Made by a program: the position numbers and the translations under genes. Positions 13,501-25,400 of a stretch of 64,000 nucleotides of DNA are shown piece by piece. The notes beneath the pieces are model-generated. The model did no database searches. It was not told where the DNA came from and saw only the letters and a program-made list of their open reading frames with translations. The DNA is from Rotaria sp. Silwood1 (taxonomy: Eukaryota > Rotifera > Eurotatoria > Philodinida > Philodinidae): contig CAJNOP010000011.1 in NCBI GenBank assembly GCA_905250075.1, forward strand, positions 3,266,232 through 3,330,231. The letters run 5' to 3'. The first letter of the stretch is position 1, and the number at the start of each line of letters is the position of its first letter.

Positions 13501-15503
13501 ACCGAGGTCATCTATTTTTATTTCCGATTATTCATTTTGTTTTTGATCGAATACATGTTTTCTCTTATTACTTCTCGATTTAACTACTTAATACTAAAAT
13601 CCTATGGTCAAAATATTGACATTAGCTTCTAAATCGATGTATATATACATGCATACGACAGAAGATCAATTATATCAATCATTACAGCGTTTATCTAAGC
13701 AACAACTACAATCATGCATTCAACGGCAATATTTCTTTTTGCTTTTGGTCTTTTAATTACTATTACTATGGCATGGCCATGGTCAGGTAATTCTCATGGA
13801 CATACAGGAGGTGAAGGATCTCATGGATCTAATGGACACAAATGGGTTAAATATCGTTCACCAAAACATATTCGTTTACCAGGTCATCTAGCTGCAAAAT
13901 TAGGACATCCATGGCCAGCATTTACAGCTAAAAAAGTCTTTCATGGAAAATATATGCTCATTAGTCCAGCTCTTCTTTTCAAAATCAAACAAACTGATAA
14001 TACAGGTAGTAGTACAACTAATGTTCCAGAAATTTCAACAACTCAACAACCTGAAATTGAAGAAACAACAGCAGAACCTATTGTTGAAGAATCAACAGCA
14101 GGACCTGAACCAGAAGAAACTACAGCAACATTAGAATCTTTTTTCAAACAACAATCCTATGCAATCAATAATGATGAACAATTATATTTCTTTGATGAGT
14201 AAAGAAATCATTGAAACAAAAAAAGTTGTATAAAAATAATCAAGCTCTCTTTTGTTTCTTTTTTTTTTTGATCATAAATAAAACTAACCTTTATCAGCAT
14301 CAATTAAATTATTTCTTTTAATTAATAAATATTTTGGACTTTCTGGTACAAAGAAAAGTAATATTACTTGCATAATACTAAATGCAATTGGTAAACCTGA
14401 TTAAAGATAAAAGAAAATTATTTTATAATAATTTTTATTTTTGGATTTCTTTACCCAATGCATAATGCCATTTATCTTCAGAGCCTAATATTGAATGTAA
14501 ACTAATTGCTTGTGAAACAAAAAGTATACCAACAATTCCCAATTGAAATGAAGCACCTAGTGTGCCACGTAAATTTCTTGGTGATATTTCATTGATATAA
14601 GTTGGTGCAACCGATGAACCATAACCTTAATCATAATTATAAATTCAATAAATTATAAATAAATAAAATTATTTATACCACAAGCAAGTCCAATTAAAAA
14701 TCGTCCAATAATTAATAGTTCATAGGAATAGATAGGTTTTGAAAGAAACATGCATATGCATGCAATTGAAGATATAACATTATTTAAATACATTCCACCT
14801 TTCCTATATATAATAAAATGTATTAAAGATGGTTTTTTTTTAATTTTAATTCTATACCGTCCTAATCTATTAGTAATAATACCACCGAATAGGCCACCGA
14901 TCATACCTCCAAGCGCAAAGATAGATACAGCTAAAGAACTAATAAGAAAAAAAAAACTTTATTTAACTTAAAGAAAAATAAAAGACAAATTACAAAATTA
15001 ATGTTATAGTTGATTGACTCATATTTGCAGTTTTATCTCGTCTATGGTTTGTTTCATTAATAAATGCTTCTATCACCTAGAGACAGTTTCCTATTATAAA
15101 TTAAAAATCAAAATAATCCTTTTCAATGAATTACTTACATCTTGTGGGGCATTTCTAACAAAAAATCAAACATTCAAAATAAAAATCATTTCAAATTCAA
15201 TAAACTTACAAAACACCAGATGCATAACCAAAATGAAAAGAGGTTCCACTAATTGCTGCCAATACGGCTAATAATAATGTACCGGTTATACGCTATAAAA
15301 ATAATCAAAATATATTTCATGTTTTTCTTTTTAATGTCATATAAAAGTACTGTATTATGCTTTGGTTGATTTTCTACAGGAGGATTATTATCATAAAGAC
15401 TACTAGATGTAGATGTTTGAATGTTCATGTCATCGTTAGTTTTAATTGATCTATCTTGATTGCCATTATCAAGTAGATTTGTTAAAGGTGGATCATTATT
15501 CAT
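10532..15503 (-). CDS. SLC2/GLUT-family facilitative sugar transporter A (class I-like)
   Basis: Predicted 550-residue, 12-TM facilitative hexose transporter of the plasma membrane (major facilitator superfamily). Exons: 15503-15351, 15292-15210, 15154-15139, 15076-14994, 14938-14858, 14803-14679, 14625-14455, 14396-14289, 11477-11395, 11342-10827 and 10765-10532; 1653 nt, in frame. Sugar-transporter signatures are intact: NAPQD, NRLGRKGG after TM2, GRFLIGLACG, YINEISPRNLRG, PESPKYLLI at the end of TM6, QLSQQFSGINAVIYYST in TM7, DRLGRR, GPGSIPW in TM10 and VPETKAKT after TM12. The QLS triplet in TM7 is typical of class I GLUTs, so glucose is a reasonable substrate guess. The N-terminus is a 70-residue Asn/Ser-rich cytosolic tail. 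Exon 3 is only 16 nt. The exon 1 donor (after residue 51) is the least certain junction. The 2.8-kb intron 14288-11478 hosts an opposite-strand gene. Confidence 0.9.
13639..13647 (+). promoter_or_regulatory. TATA-like box of the nested secreted-protein gene
   Basis: GTATATATA lies 67-75 nt before the ATG at 13714. That spacing would put a transcription start near 13670 and leave a 5' leader of about 40 nt. The placement fits a TATA box, but AT-rich surroundings make chance matches common. Confidence 0.4.
13714..14202 (+). CDS. Small secreted Thr/Glu-rich protein nested in the GLUT-A intron
   Basis: Single-exon frame of 162 residues. Residues 1-20 form a clean signal peptide: a hydrophobic core FLFAFGLLITIT, then a small-residue cleavage site at MA before WPW. 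The mature protein starts with a Gly/His/Ser-rich stretch, continues with a basic, aromatic block (about 42-92; HKWVKYRSPKHIRLPG, HPWPAF), and ends in an acidic Thr/Glu/Pro-rich tail with repeated EETTAEP-like units that could be O-glycosylated. No cysteine is present. The family is not recognised. It has its own TATA-like box and an AATAAA at 14277-14282, so it looks like an independent gene. It is transcribed against GLUT-A, and its poly(A) signal ends within 7 nt of the GLUT-A exon 8 splice donor. Codon use matches neighbouring real exons. Confidence 0.8.
   Translation: MHSTAIFLFAFGLLITITMAWPWSGNSHGHTGGEGSHGSNGHKWVKYRSPKHIRLPGHLAAKLGHPWPAFTAKKVFHGKYMLISPALLFKIKQTDNTGSSTTNVPEISTTQQPEIEETTAEPIVEESTAGPEPEETTATLESFFKQQSYAINNDEQLYFFDE
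14277..14282 (+). terminator. Polyadenylation signal of the nested gene
   Basis: AATAAA 75 nt after the stop of the secreted-protein gene, preceded by a T-rich tract. It abuts GLUT-A exon 8, whose donor is at 14288-14287 on the other strand. Confidence 0.5.
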
Positions 15504-18071
15504 GATACTTTATATTCTAAAAAATGATAAATTAATTTTATTTTCAAATTGTTTTTGTTTCATGCGTTTCTTATGGAATAGAACTATTAATCAATTTTAT
15601 CTATTTATATAACTCTCAATTAACAGTAATTGTTTATAATTGATAAAAATGATCATTTTAATTTGAAAGAAAGCACTTAAACAAAAAGACTCGATGCAAC
15701 ATAAGAAGAAATTTATCGAGATAAAATATTTAAAAGAGATGTAAAATCAACAAGAAAACTGCTATATGCATGTTCTATCTAGATATGTACTTTTAAAGTG
15801 CAACAGATTGTATCAACATCACTGATAATTAGTGGAAATGGAAGCTTAAATCCATTGATATAAAATTCGAACATAAGTTTTGCATAACTAGTAAACAATT
15901 TTTTCCTTCAAAAAAACTTAAAGATAATTTTAACGTTTAGAGTCTACAGAATAGATGCACTAGAACATTCTAATAATAATAAAACAAAAGAAAAGTATAT
16001 TGTTCTTGTAATCACACGTTCATAGTATATATATAGATTTTTGTCTGAAATGTTCTTTGGAAAACTTTCCTTTCTCTTCAGCAAAACTGATCGATTTTCA
16101 TCGGTTTCGCTCACTAATCATCGTGATAAGAATCAAGTCCTATCTTCCTAATCTTGATGGCCTCGAGATATCCCTAGATATTGTAATCAAACAGTTAAAA
16201 AGGACTACTATCCTCCTGTGACAAAGTACAACGTTCCATGGTTAATTTTAAATTATTATTTTTTCACTCGACACACAAGGACAAACAAAAGTTTCTCTAT
16301 TAAATCTCTGTTGTTGTTCTTTAACCTCACTTATTCTTATCTTTAATAAATTCAAGGTAAAGATAGACAAAAAAAAAATGAAAAGAAGTAATATTATAAT
16401 AATTCATAAAACGAAATTATATTTGCGTGGTTAATTATCTTTTAATTTCAATGCAATAAAGAACAAAAACACAGTTTATATATAACATAGTTCACTCTCG
16501 ACAATTTATAATTTTCAAAAATATTCAATTGGATAAACATCGTTGAATATTTTCACCAAAAAAAAAAGGAAAAAGACATAATAACAACATAAATGCAATA
16601 AATACACAGTAAAGATTCACTGTAAAGTACAAAAAAAAAGGAAATTGACAATATAACATGCTGGAATAAAAATGTACTAAGATATACAGTATTGAACAAA
16701 TATTATTAAAACAAGATATTTTCGATTTGTTGTCTCTTCTAACGACAAATATATGACTCAAATAAGAATAGTGATTGAAAAAGCCAATGACATTTTCTTA
16801 TACCAAGCTTTCCTAGACGTATCGATGAAGAGAAAGTTTCTAAAACATCCAAAAACAGATGTTTCCAGGACTCATGATAGAATACATTCATTTCAATTCA
16901 TTTTTTGCTCATCGTGTATATAAAAATCTTCAAAGAGTTCGCGCCATTAGGCTTTTCTTCTCAAGTTATGGTCATTTTATTAAGATTTCATTCTATTGTT
17001 AGATATCATGAGAAAAATCACAATAGGTAGTTTCGCTCTGAAATTCTATTCAACAAAAGCTTTCACGATCTTGATGATATCCTAAAAGTTTCAGCTTAAA
17101 CAAATGTTTTCTTCCTGAGATAACACATTGACAGAAAAACGTTATTTTTACACAAGAGCTTCAAAAATAGTCCAGTTTTTTAGGTATATGGTATCTTAAG
17201 AAAGAATCATTCGTTTAAATTGAAAATTTCAGGATATCATAAAGACCAAGAGAGCTATTATTAGACGGAATTTCAGATCAAAGCTTTTTATTGCGATTTT
17301 TCTCGTCATATCCTGCAATAAGATGAATGCTTAGTAAAATGACCATAATTCAAGAAAAAGAAGGTCTAATGATATGAGTCGTTTTCAGAATTTTTTTATC
17401 TACATTATAAACAAACAAAATATATGTTCAAAGCAAGATCATTAATCAAATGACTTTTTAGAAATTGTTTTTCTCTCAATAGTATCATCTTGAAGAATTC
17501 ATATTTCTAAGTAAAATGAGCGCTCGTCACGTTTTCCTCGATCATCTCAAAAAATGGTTACACACATTATAAAACACAAAAACGTATGACAGTTATCAAA
17601 ATAAAAGCAAACACATAACCCATTTTTTTCCGTTATCATTTTGTGGTGGTTATAACTCTTTCTGAAAGAGCGTCGGAAAACAAACACCAACCACTCATCT
17701 TCTTCAGAATTTTGCGCTCTATAAAAGATAAAACTATTAAAAAATAATCTTCAAAAGTTCTCGACGATGACCGTTTTTTCGTTTTTTAATAACATTCTCT
17801 TCATAGTCCGTCTATGGAACCGTGATATAGAATGGTCTATTCTATATTTAAGCTAGAATCTTAACATCATAGAAAACAAAAAAAATGAAAGATATCTTGC
17901 TCCTTTAATTTTATCCAATATTAAGAACATATATATATATATACAGAAATCTATATACAAGAAGAAAAAAACCAAATTCTCTTCTCACCAAATCTGAGAT
18001 ATAATATGAGGTAGTATTGAAAAAACTGATGACTAGGTATATCAAAAAGTGAACAATACAATGTCTTTTAA
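15504..18071. other. Intergenic region between the two transporter genes
   Basis: About 2.6 kb separating the tandem GLUT genes, both on the minus strand, so it should include the GLUT-A promoter and GLUT-B 3' flank. A T-rich run ending TTTTTTAG about 13 nt before the GLUT-A ATG could be an acceptor site. The only structured content seen is the foldback element at 16945-17372. The frame at 16525-16761 has no recognisable content. Confidence 0.55.
16945..17372. repeat. 430-bp foldback element with arms of about 200 nt
   Basis: The left half (16945 on) reads ATTAGGC, TTATGGTCATTTTA, GAGAAAAATCAC, CTGAAATTC, GATGATATCC and AGATAACAC in order. The reverse complement of the right half, read from 17372, gives ATTAGACC, TTATGGTCATTTTA, GAGAAAAATCGC, CTGAAATTC, TATGATATCC and AGATACC in the same order and spacing. 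The arms span nearly the whole element with almost no loop. No frame is visible. It is probably a MITE-like element or an inverted duplication. Confidence 0.75.
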
Positions 18072-21000
18072 TTATTTTTGATGTTTTGCTTTATAAACCG
18101 TTCCTTTATCAACAAGAATTTGTACACGTTCAGGTGTTTTTCGTCGTGTTTCAGGTACGAATATAAAAACTAGTAACCAAAAGCCACAACTCATTGTACC
18201 ATAAGCAAGAAATAAAAATGCACCCACAGCATGCTTTAAGATCAAAATAAATCAAAATTAGTATCTTATTTCTTGAAAGAAAAAAAAAAGGCTTATTTTA
18301 CTTACAAAAAGTGGAACAAATGTCATAATTATACAAAACATTGATAACCAATTAACTATAATAGCAACAGCTGATGCATAGGCACGTTCAGATTGAAAAA
18401 ACATTTCTGTTGATAACAACCATGGTATCGAACCTAATTATCAAAAACAAAAACTTATCTAATAATAATAACAATAAAAAAAAAAATACATACCAGGACC
18501 CATAGCACAAAAACCGACATGTGTCATCATAGCAAATATTTCCAAAAAGATCATATGATACAAAGGAATCTATAAATAAATATATATTTTTCATAAATAC
18601 AAAAAACAAAAACTCTTTTGCAATTTTATATTATTCAATTACATATTAAGGATTCATTTCATTAGTTCATAAGAGAAATATTCTTAATGATAACTAGATT
18701 AGTTAATTGTTTCAAACACAATAATAATATCTTTATTAACACGTATACTAGAAAACATGAAAAGAGAGAGTCGGAATGATGAGTACGGATCTTTGAGCTG
18801 AGACACAATAAACAGAAGGAAACATCAATACGGGAACGTATAGCACGCAAATAAAATGAAATTTTCTACTCGACAGTAACAGCTATCAAGAATCTGAAAA
18901 AACCTTCATGTTCCTGAAAAGATTTTATCTTAGGATTGGTAAGTCCGACGACTTCTAAAATCAATTTTCTGACTAACATCGGAAGCTGATGGGAAAATGT
19001 GTTCTATTTGCTAGAGCAAAATGATACATCTGCAATCTCTTTATGACTGTTTTTCAACGAACTGCATTCAGTTCACAAAAATCTCCCAAGCGTCAAACAT
19101 AGTAAGAAAAATTGAAATTTTCAATAAAAAGAAGCAAAAAACTACTTCTTGGACCCTTTCTAAATTGTTCGCATATCTGTGTACATTCTTTACGTGCTTA
19201 TCTTTCTTCGATTTACGACAAGTATGACCTTTAATTTCTCAATAATCCACTAATTAATTCTCAAATTTTGTTTTTTGTCTCAATGTTAAATAATTAGTTC
19301 AAATCGAGATATTTATTTTAATAGGCAATAGAATTTTCTATCTGATGTATTCTATACTAGGATTTCTAAAAAGAAAACGAACATCATAGTTTTCAGCTCC
19401 TTAAAGATTTGATCAAAACTGTTTTTCAACAATGCCATTTCAAAGAGAACAACATGAGTGTTCACTGCATTTTCTACAATCTTTCTTTAAAAAGTTAAAT
19501 AAATCACGAAAACCGTAAAACAATATCTTTTTTCCATTTTTATGATACTTTTAACTTTTTTAGAGAACGTTGTTAAAATTGCAATGATTCCTCATTTTAT
19601 TTTCTTGAACATGGCATTGTTAAAAATAGTTCCGACAAAGTGTACTGGAATCTGAAAACTACCACGTTCGATTTGGAAACCTTGCTATGGAATGCATGAG
19701 ATAGACAACTTAATTGATTATTAAAATCACACTTTAGATTTGAGCTAGATATTTAACATTGTAGAAGAAAAACGTTATTATTCAACTTTTTTCAATTAAT
19801 TTACATTCGAATTTTATCATAATTTTAATTGATATTTTAAACTTACATTTCTCGATTTCAGAATTGTAATACCAATAACACAGGTTGCTGCTGCCATACC
19901 AACTAAACCATCTATAATTAAATAAAAATCGAATAGGTGTTTTTTTTTCTATTTAAAAAATTTGTTTTTTCTAAATCACTTACAAAGATAAAGTGATCGA
20001 CGTCCAACTTTATCAAGAATAAAAACTAATGAAATAGCTACAGCTAAATATGTTATACCACATGAAAGCATTGCATATGATGCATATTCCATTTTTAAAT
20101 TTGCACGAGTAAGAATAATATCTCCGAAGAAAAAGATCTATTTAAAACAAAAAAAAAACCAATTCTATTGTCGAAATCTATTCTGTGAATAAAAACAAAA
20201 AAATAATAACATACAACAAAACTTCCAGTAAAATGTTGAGCAACATGTGTCATGGCTAATATAAGAAAACATTTGCGAAGAAGAGGTTTTAACCATAAAT
20301 CACGAATTGAGATCTAATTTACAAAAAACAAAAAAAAATCATTTAAGAATTCTATTTTTGTTTTTGATTACTTTTATTTTATTTGTTTGAATATTATGAA
20401 AATCAGCTTCCATTTCATGAATTTCAGCTTCAACATCATCAAGATTATTTTCTCGACGAAACCATCTTAAAGCTAAATAAGAAATTTCTTTTTATTTCCT
20501 ATACAAAAAACTAATCAAATGAATAATAACCTCGTGCAGCTGCTCCTCGACGTTTTCTTTGTAAAAGAAATTTTGGTGTTTCATGTGTAAATACCAACAA
20601 AGTACATTGCAGTATACTGAAGATAATTGGTACAACTATTCATTTATAACAAAATAAAGAATAAAAATAGAAAGAAAAGAACAAACCAAAAAGATAATGC
20701 CATAGATGTTGACGACCTAAGATAATATCTAGTCCAAGAACTTGAGCTAATAATACAGCAGCAGCCATAAATAATTGAAAACATGCACCAAATGAACCAC
20801 GTACACGTAATGGAGCGATTTCATTTATATAAATAGGTCCGACTGTTGCTCCGAAACCTTTTTTTTTTTGTTATAGCAAAAACAAAAATATTTTCTTAAT
20901 GAAATAAATATAATTAACTAACCTGCAGAAAATCCAATTAAAATTCGTCCCACTATAAATGCTTCAAATGAAGATATAAATTTACTAATGACCATTAAAA

Positions 21001-22467
21001 TGGAACCAATTACAGCTGGAATATTATTCAGAAGTAAACCAGTTTTTCTAAAAATTAGAGGAAAATTTTCAAAATTCGTTGAACTAATAATGCCGAATTC
21101 ATGAATATTTCTATTTTCAGTTTGATTTCTTGAGTATAATGAATGATAAACTTTCATATACGATGATTCTCTAAGAGAGATGTACGAAACCAATTCTTTT
21201 TTAATCTTGGTGATTTTTAGTTTTCTAGAAGTTGTTTAGAGAAAATTATTCCAAAATTAAATCGTATCGATTCAATTGATCGAATTAGCCAAGGACTAAA
21301 ACTTCGTTTGAGTCATTTCTCTTGAATTATATTCCTACACTTTCTCTCCTATAAACAATACTGTAGAACATATGTCACTATCAATGCTTTCGAAAAATAA
21401 GACAGACATTGTGCGCTATTCTTTAAATGAAAATAATTCGATATCAGTAACATATTCAAAATTATTCGCATAAAAGATTTCAATAATTAATGGAACACTT
21501 TTTTTTTTATCTTATTACATAGAAGTTATTAACGAAATTCCTATATGATTCAAATGTGAAATATAATTAATTTACTTCTATTCATATTCTGAGGATTTAG
21601 TAACATATCGATTTATCTTTACAGTACTGAACATATGAATAAAATGCATTCGTGATGATATTTTTAATATGTTACAGTTTCTTATTACAGATTTTTTTTT
21701 AAACATTAAGAAAAAACAGCTAATTCGTGTTTTTATATTTCAAAATAATTGCTTAAATAGCTTTTATACTTGTCATGATCTGTGAGAATTCAAATTCTTT
21801 CAATATTAAATATCAACTAACTTACCGACCAAATCGATCACTCAATGGTGTAGCTAGAAGACCACCAAGAACTCCTCCAAGTGCAATAACTGATATAGCT
21901 GTTGAATATAAAATATCTTGATTATATGCACTTATTGTTGAATTATAACGCTTTATATAAATTTCATTCATATCGTTTTTAATTAACTATTTAAAAAAAA
22001 AATAGAAAATATGAATTATTCACAAAGAATTTATTTTTTGTTTCAATCATTTTTACTTCTGATGGTGCATTCATAACACCAAGTGCATAACCAAATTGAG
22101 CACCTGTACCAATCATAGCAGCAAATAAAGCTAATAATAATGTTCGAGTAAAACCAAGATTTTTTGATTTTAAATTAATTGGTTGAACAATTTCAACAGT
22201 TGATCCATTGAAATCATCATTTTGTTTATTTTGATTTTCTAATTTTTCTTTTTTTAGTTCTTCTTCAACTTGTTCTGATTTTATAGATTCATCATCTTCT
22301 GGTAATTCTTTATCTTTTATTTTTTCATCAATTATTTCATCAATAATTTTGTCTTCATCATTCTTATTACCATTCTCTTCATCATTATTCTTCGATGAAT
22401 TAACTAAACGTTCACGATCATTAGATGCATCTTTTTCTTTACTTTTAAGATTTTCGTCTTTCAACAT
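18072..22467 (-). CDS. Divergent SLC2/GLUT-like transporter B
   Basis: Predicted 585-residue MFS transporter, tandem paralogue of GLUT-A. Exons: 22467-22057, 21986-21826, 21047-20923, 20857-20687, 20635-20531, 20472-20372, 20313-20215, 20137-19984, 19911-19847, 18569-18494, 18433-18306 and 18233-18072; 1758 nt, in frame. The ATG at 22467 was chosen as the first real start. An unusual tail of about 105 residues, almost entirely Lys/Glu/Asp/Asn, precedes TM1 (LLLALFAAMIGTGAQFGYALGV). Recognisable are NAPSE, DRFGRKTG, GRILIGFSAG, YINEIAPLRVRG, DKVGRR, GPGSIPW and VPETRRKT. Degenerate positions: the PESPR motif reads HETPKFLL, and the TM7 QLSQQxSGINAV segment reads HVAQHFTGSFV, losing the QLS triplet and the Asn and Tyr residues that line the sugar site. 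Most junction positions match GLUT-A. Introns 21825-21048 and 19846-18570 are long; the latter holds a foldback repeat. Substrate cannot be predicted. Confidence 0.85.
19281..19760. repeat. Foldback element, family 1, copy in GLUT-B intron 9
   Basis: The left arm 19281-19435 (AATGTTAAATAATTAG, TTTTAATAGGCAATA, TCTATCTGATG, GTTTTCAGCTCC) matches the reverse complement of the right arm 19615-19760 (AATGTTAAATATCTAG, TTTTAATAATCAATTA, TCTATCTCATG, GTTTTCAGATTCC). The arms are about 150 nt each around a spacer of about 180 nt. The right arm is also similar to 52848-53029, so this is a dispersed family. Confidence 0.75.
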
Positions 22468-25400
22468 TTTCTTGTTGTTTTTCAAAATCTTTAAAAAGAT
22501 AAAAACAAAATTTTATTTATATATATAAACATTTTCACTTTATAATCAATTAGAATCATATATTTTACTCGATAAAATGATACATTTGTATTGGACAATG
22601 ATTGTAACCACCAGATAAAAAACAAAACAATAAATTATACTATTGTGAGTAATAGTATCATTGGGAATGTTTCATTTAACTAGACACCAATAGAATTCAT
22701 AACAAGAGGACGCTATCAATCAGTCAATATATTATCATTCAATGAGATTTTTACAAAGATGTTCTGAGCGAGAAGAGAGAAATCAGGAGGAATGACCTTT
22801 CGTCTTGAAAAATTTTCGTTTTTTTTTCCAGTAACTTTGAAACATCCATGGGTTTTTATGACATAAATGAAACGAGGTACAAGATCGCCTTTCTTATATG
22901 ACTAGTATTACGCGAAAAGTTCAATCTCTAGTGATTTTAGATGAATACATATTAGTTATAGTCTTTCGAATAGTTTTTCAGTAGATGAAGAAATAGTTTT
23001 GACTATTTATTCTTTTTTTTTCCGGACGAAGAATAGTTTTAGATACATAATTTCAATTAGATATACTTTCGAGCAAGAAATAACTCACTTTATTGAAATA
23101 AATCAACTTAAATAAAAAAAATCAAAATATCAAAAAAAATGAATCAAATTCATCCATTTTTAAATCTTTTTTTTTCTATATAAGAAAGCTCGTCGTCAAA
23201 TAACACATCTACTTATGTTGTCATTATTACCACCACAACAGATTAATGAAACTTTTAGTGATATTATTGACGAAATGAGTAATATAGACCAGAATTTTCT
23301 TAAATTAACAGCTTATATTCTTCATATGTACATGAAAGAAGCATTATTTCCTCGATTGTTTTGAAATTTATTTGATCTAATTGATTACGGTCAATTAAAT
23401 TCTCATTGTCAAACATATTCAAAACTCTGGATCGGGATAAAGTACATACAAGAATCGGAAGATTGAACAATGACTCCAGTTAATCAAGAACAAGCTCAAC
23501 AACGTACAACGCATTCTAAAAATTTCTATCTGTAACAAATGATAATATTTAGATTCAAACAGAGCAGAAGCATTTGAATAGTCTCTTGTATCTTCATGAT
23601 GATTAAAAGAGATTGCACTCTATTCGCTATCGATATATTAAGGTAGCAAATCTATAGGTTGAAAACTTTCTAGAATTTTTTTAGGTTCATAGAGGCCTGC
23701 TCCTATAGGAAAACATTAGTCAGCACAAGTCTTTGGAGGCTTGATATTTTTTTGTGTATGCATTATTTGTATCAATAATTGTTTAGATTGGTCTTCAAAA
23801 AAGAAACTTGAACATCAATTAATTTTGATTGACGTTCATCTGCTTTTGTTAGTAATATATCAAGATTTTTCTTTTTTGAAAAAGTAAAATTTCTTATAAC
23901 TGTAAATATCATTATTATTATTAATTATTGTTCAATTTTAATTGTCTTCGAAATAATAAGACTAGTAAATATTGATTTCTAAACATTTGAAAAACTTCAT
24001 GATAACTGTCAATAAAACGAGAAAAAAGAATATATCTTGCTAAATTTTCAACAAAAATAATATTTTATGTTTCTGATTTCATTTGTTTAGAATAGATTTT
24101 TTTTAAAGATAATTGAATTATTAGAAAAAAAAAACAAATCACTAACACAAAAATACACCATTGGATTTTTTAAATGATTGAAATTCATTATCAAAGATCT
24201 AAAGGTTCGATAAATTAGCACTTTTAGTCTCGATGTCACAAAAGTCAAAAAAAAAACAAATTTAAAATGATGAAAAACATGTACGCGGTAGATTATGGTT
24301 CTTTTGGATAAATACATTTGATAATTATTTAAGTATCGATCGAATGCCATGCAAGGAATTCTTAGGTATTGAGTGTTGAAAAAAAACCAATATTGAAGCT
24401 AAACATTTTACTAGAATTCTATGAAATGTATAGAAATTCTACTAAAGATCAATAAAGTTATGAACATTATTTTTCGATTTCTCAAATAAGTTTTTCGTCT
24501 TCCGGTGGCAAAGATATCCTACTGTACCTTTGAACATTTTAATTTCTTGCTTAGACAACGAAGTTTCTTATTGAAGATTTATAAAAAAAACATGGTTGAG
24601 TGGCGGTTTGCATCAAATGTAATAGGTTCCAGGAGCGGAATCTATGTTTATCTAAGACGGGTAAATTCGATCGATGTTCAAGGGTGTCAGGCACTATCGA
24701 CTTTCGTATTATTTTTGTGAAAGTTTTTTAACATAAGCAAACAGTTTCTTGTTGTTGTGAATGCAAGCGAGGTCAATCCCTCTCATTGAAACTCTGAGAC
24801 GTGTCGTATTGGAGAAATACGAACACTCTGAATATAATCTGATTTAGACCGTCATGTAATATTTCGATATTGTTATAAGATTTTTTCGAATGTTTTTATA
24901 TAACGATTTATCGTGACATGATAAAATAGCTATGTTTGTGTCGGGCATATTCAGATAGGATTGATGTTAAGTACTCCAATTAACAAGATGCTGTGTTCAG
25001 AAGCACAAAAAATATCATTTAATTAATTTTGAGTTGATCTGCTTCTTGTATATTTGCCGTTTTTCAATTTTTAATAAGCAGAAGAAAGATTTATTTTTTT
25101 AAACAGTGATCGTATTTTAATGTTTCAAATTCTTTAAGGTTTAAACCCTTAACTTCTAATTTATTTTTCTTTTTGAAATTAAACAATAAGCTTTTACAAA
25201 TTTAAAACATTTAAAAGTAACACAAAAGGTCGTTTCAACAAATATATTTAATAATTTTCTTGTGCACTACATAGTAGTAATCTTACAATAGTAAATTGAA
25301 AACAATTTAATTTTACAATTATGAATGCAAAAATGAAAGTCTTGTTTAAAAATTTAGAAATATCTTTGCATCTAGAACTTTCCAAAATGACTTTATTTTG

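Larger units (their letters stand above)
11478..14288 (-). other. 2.8-kb intron of GLUT-A hosting a nested plus-strand gene
   Basis: Between GLUT-A exons 8 and 9; the other introns of this gene are about 45-65 nt. Apart from the nested gene at 13714-14202, the stretch is AT-rich without readable exons on either strand. Short frames at 11649-11855 and 12977-13159 show no family signature. Confidence 0.75.

Noticed and set aside
24505..24720. 71-aa plus-strand frame in a GC-richer patch
   Set aside because: No homology recognised, no splice-linked neighbours; left as possible repeat debris.
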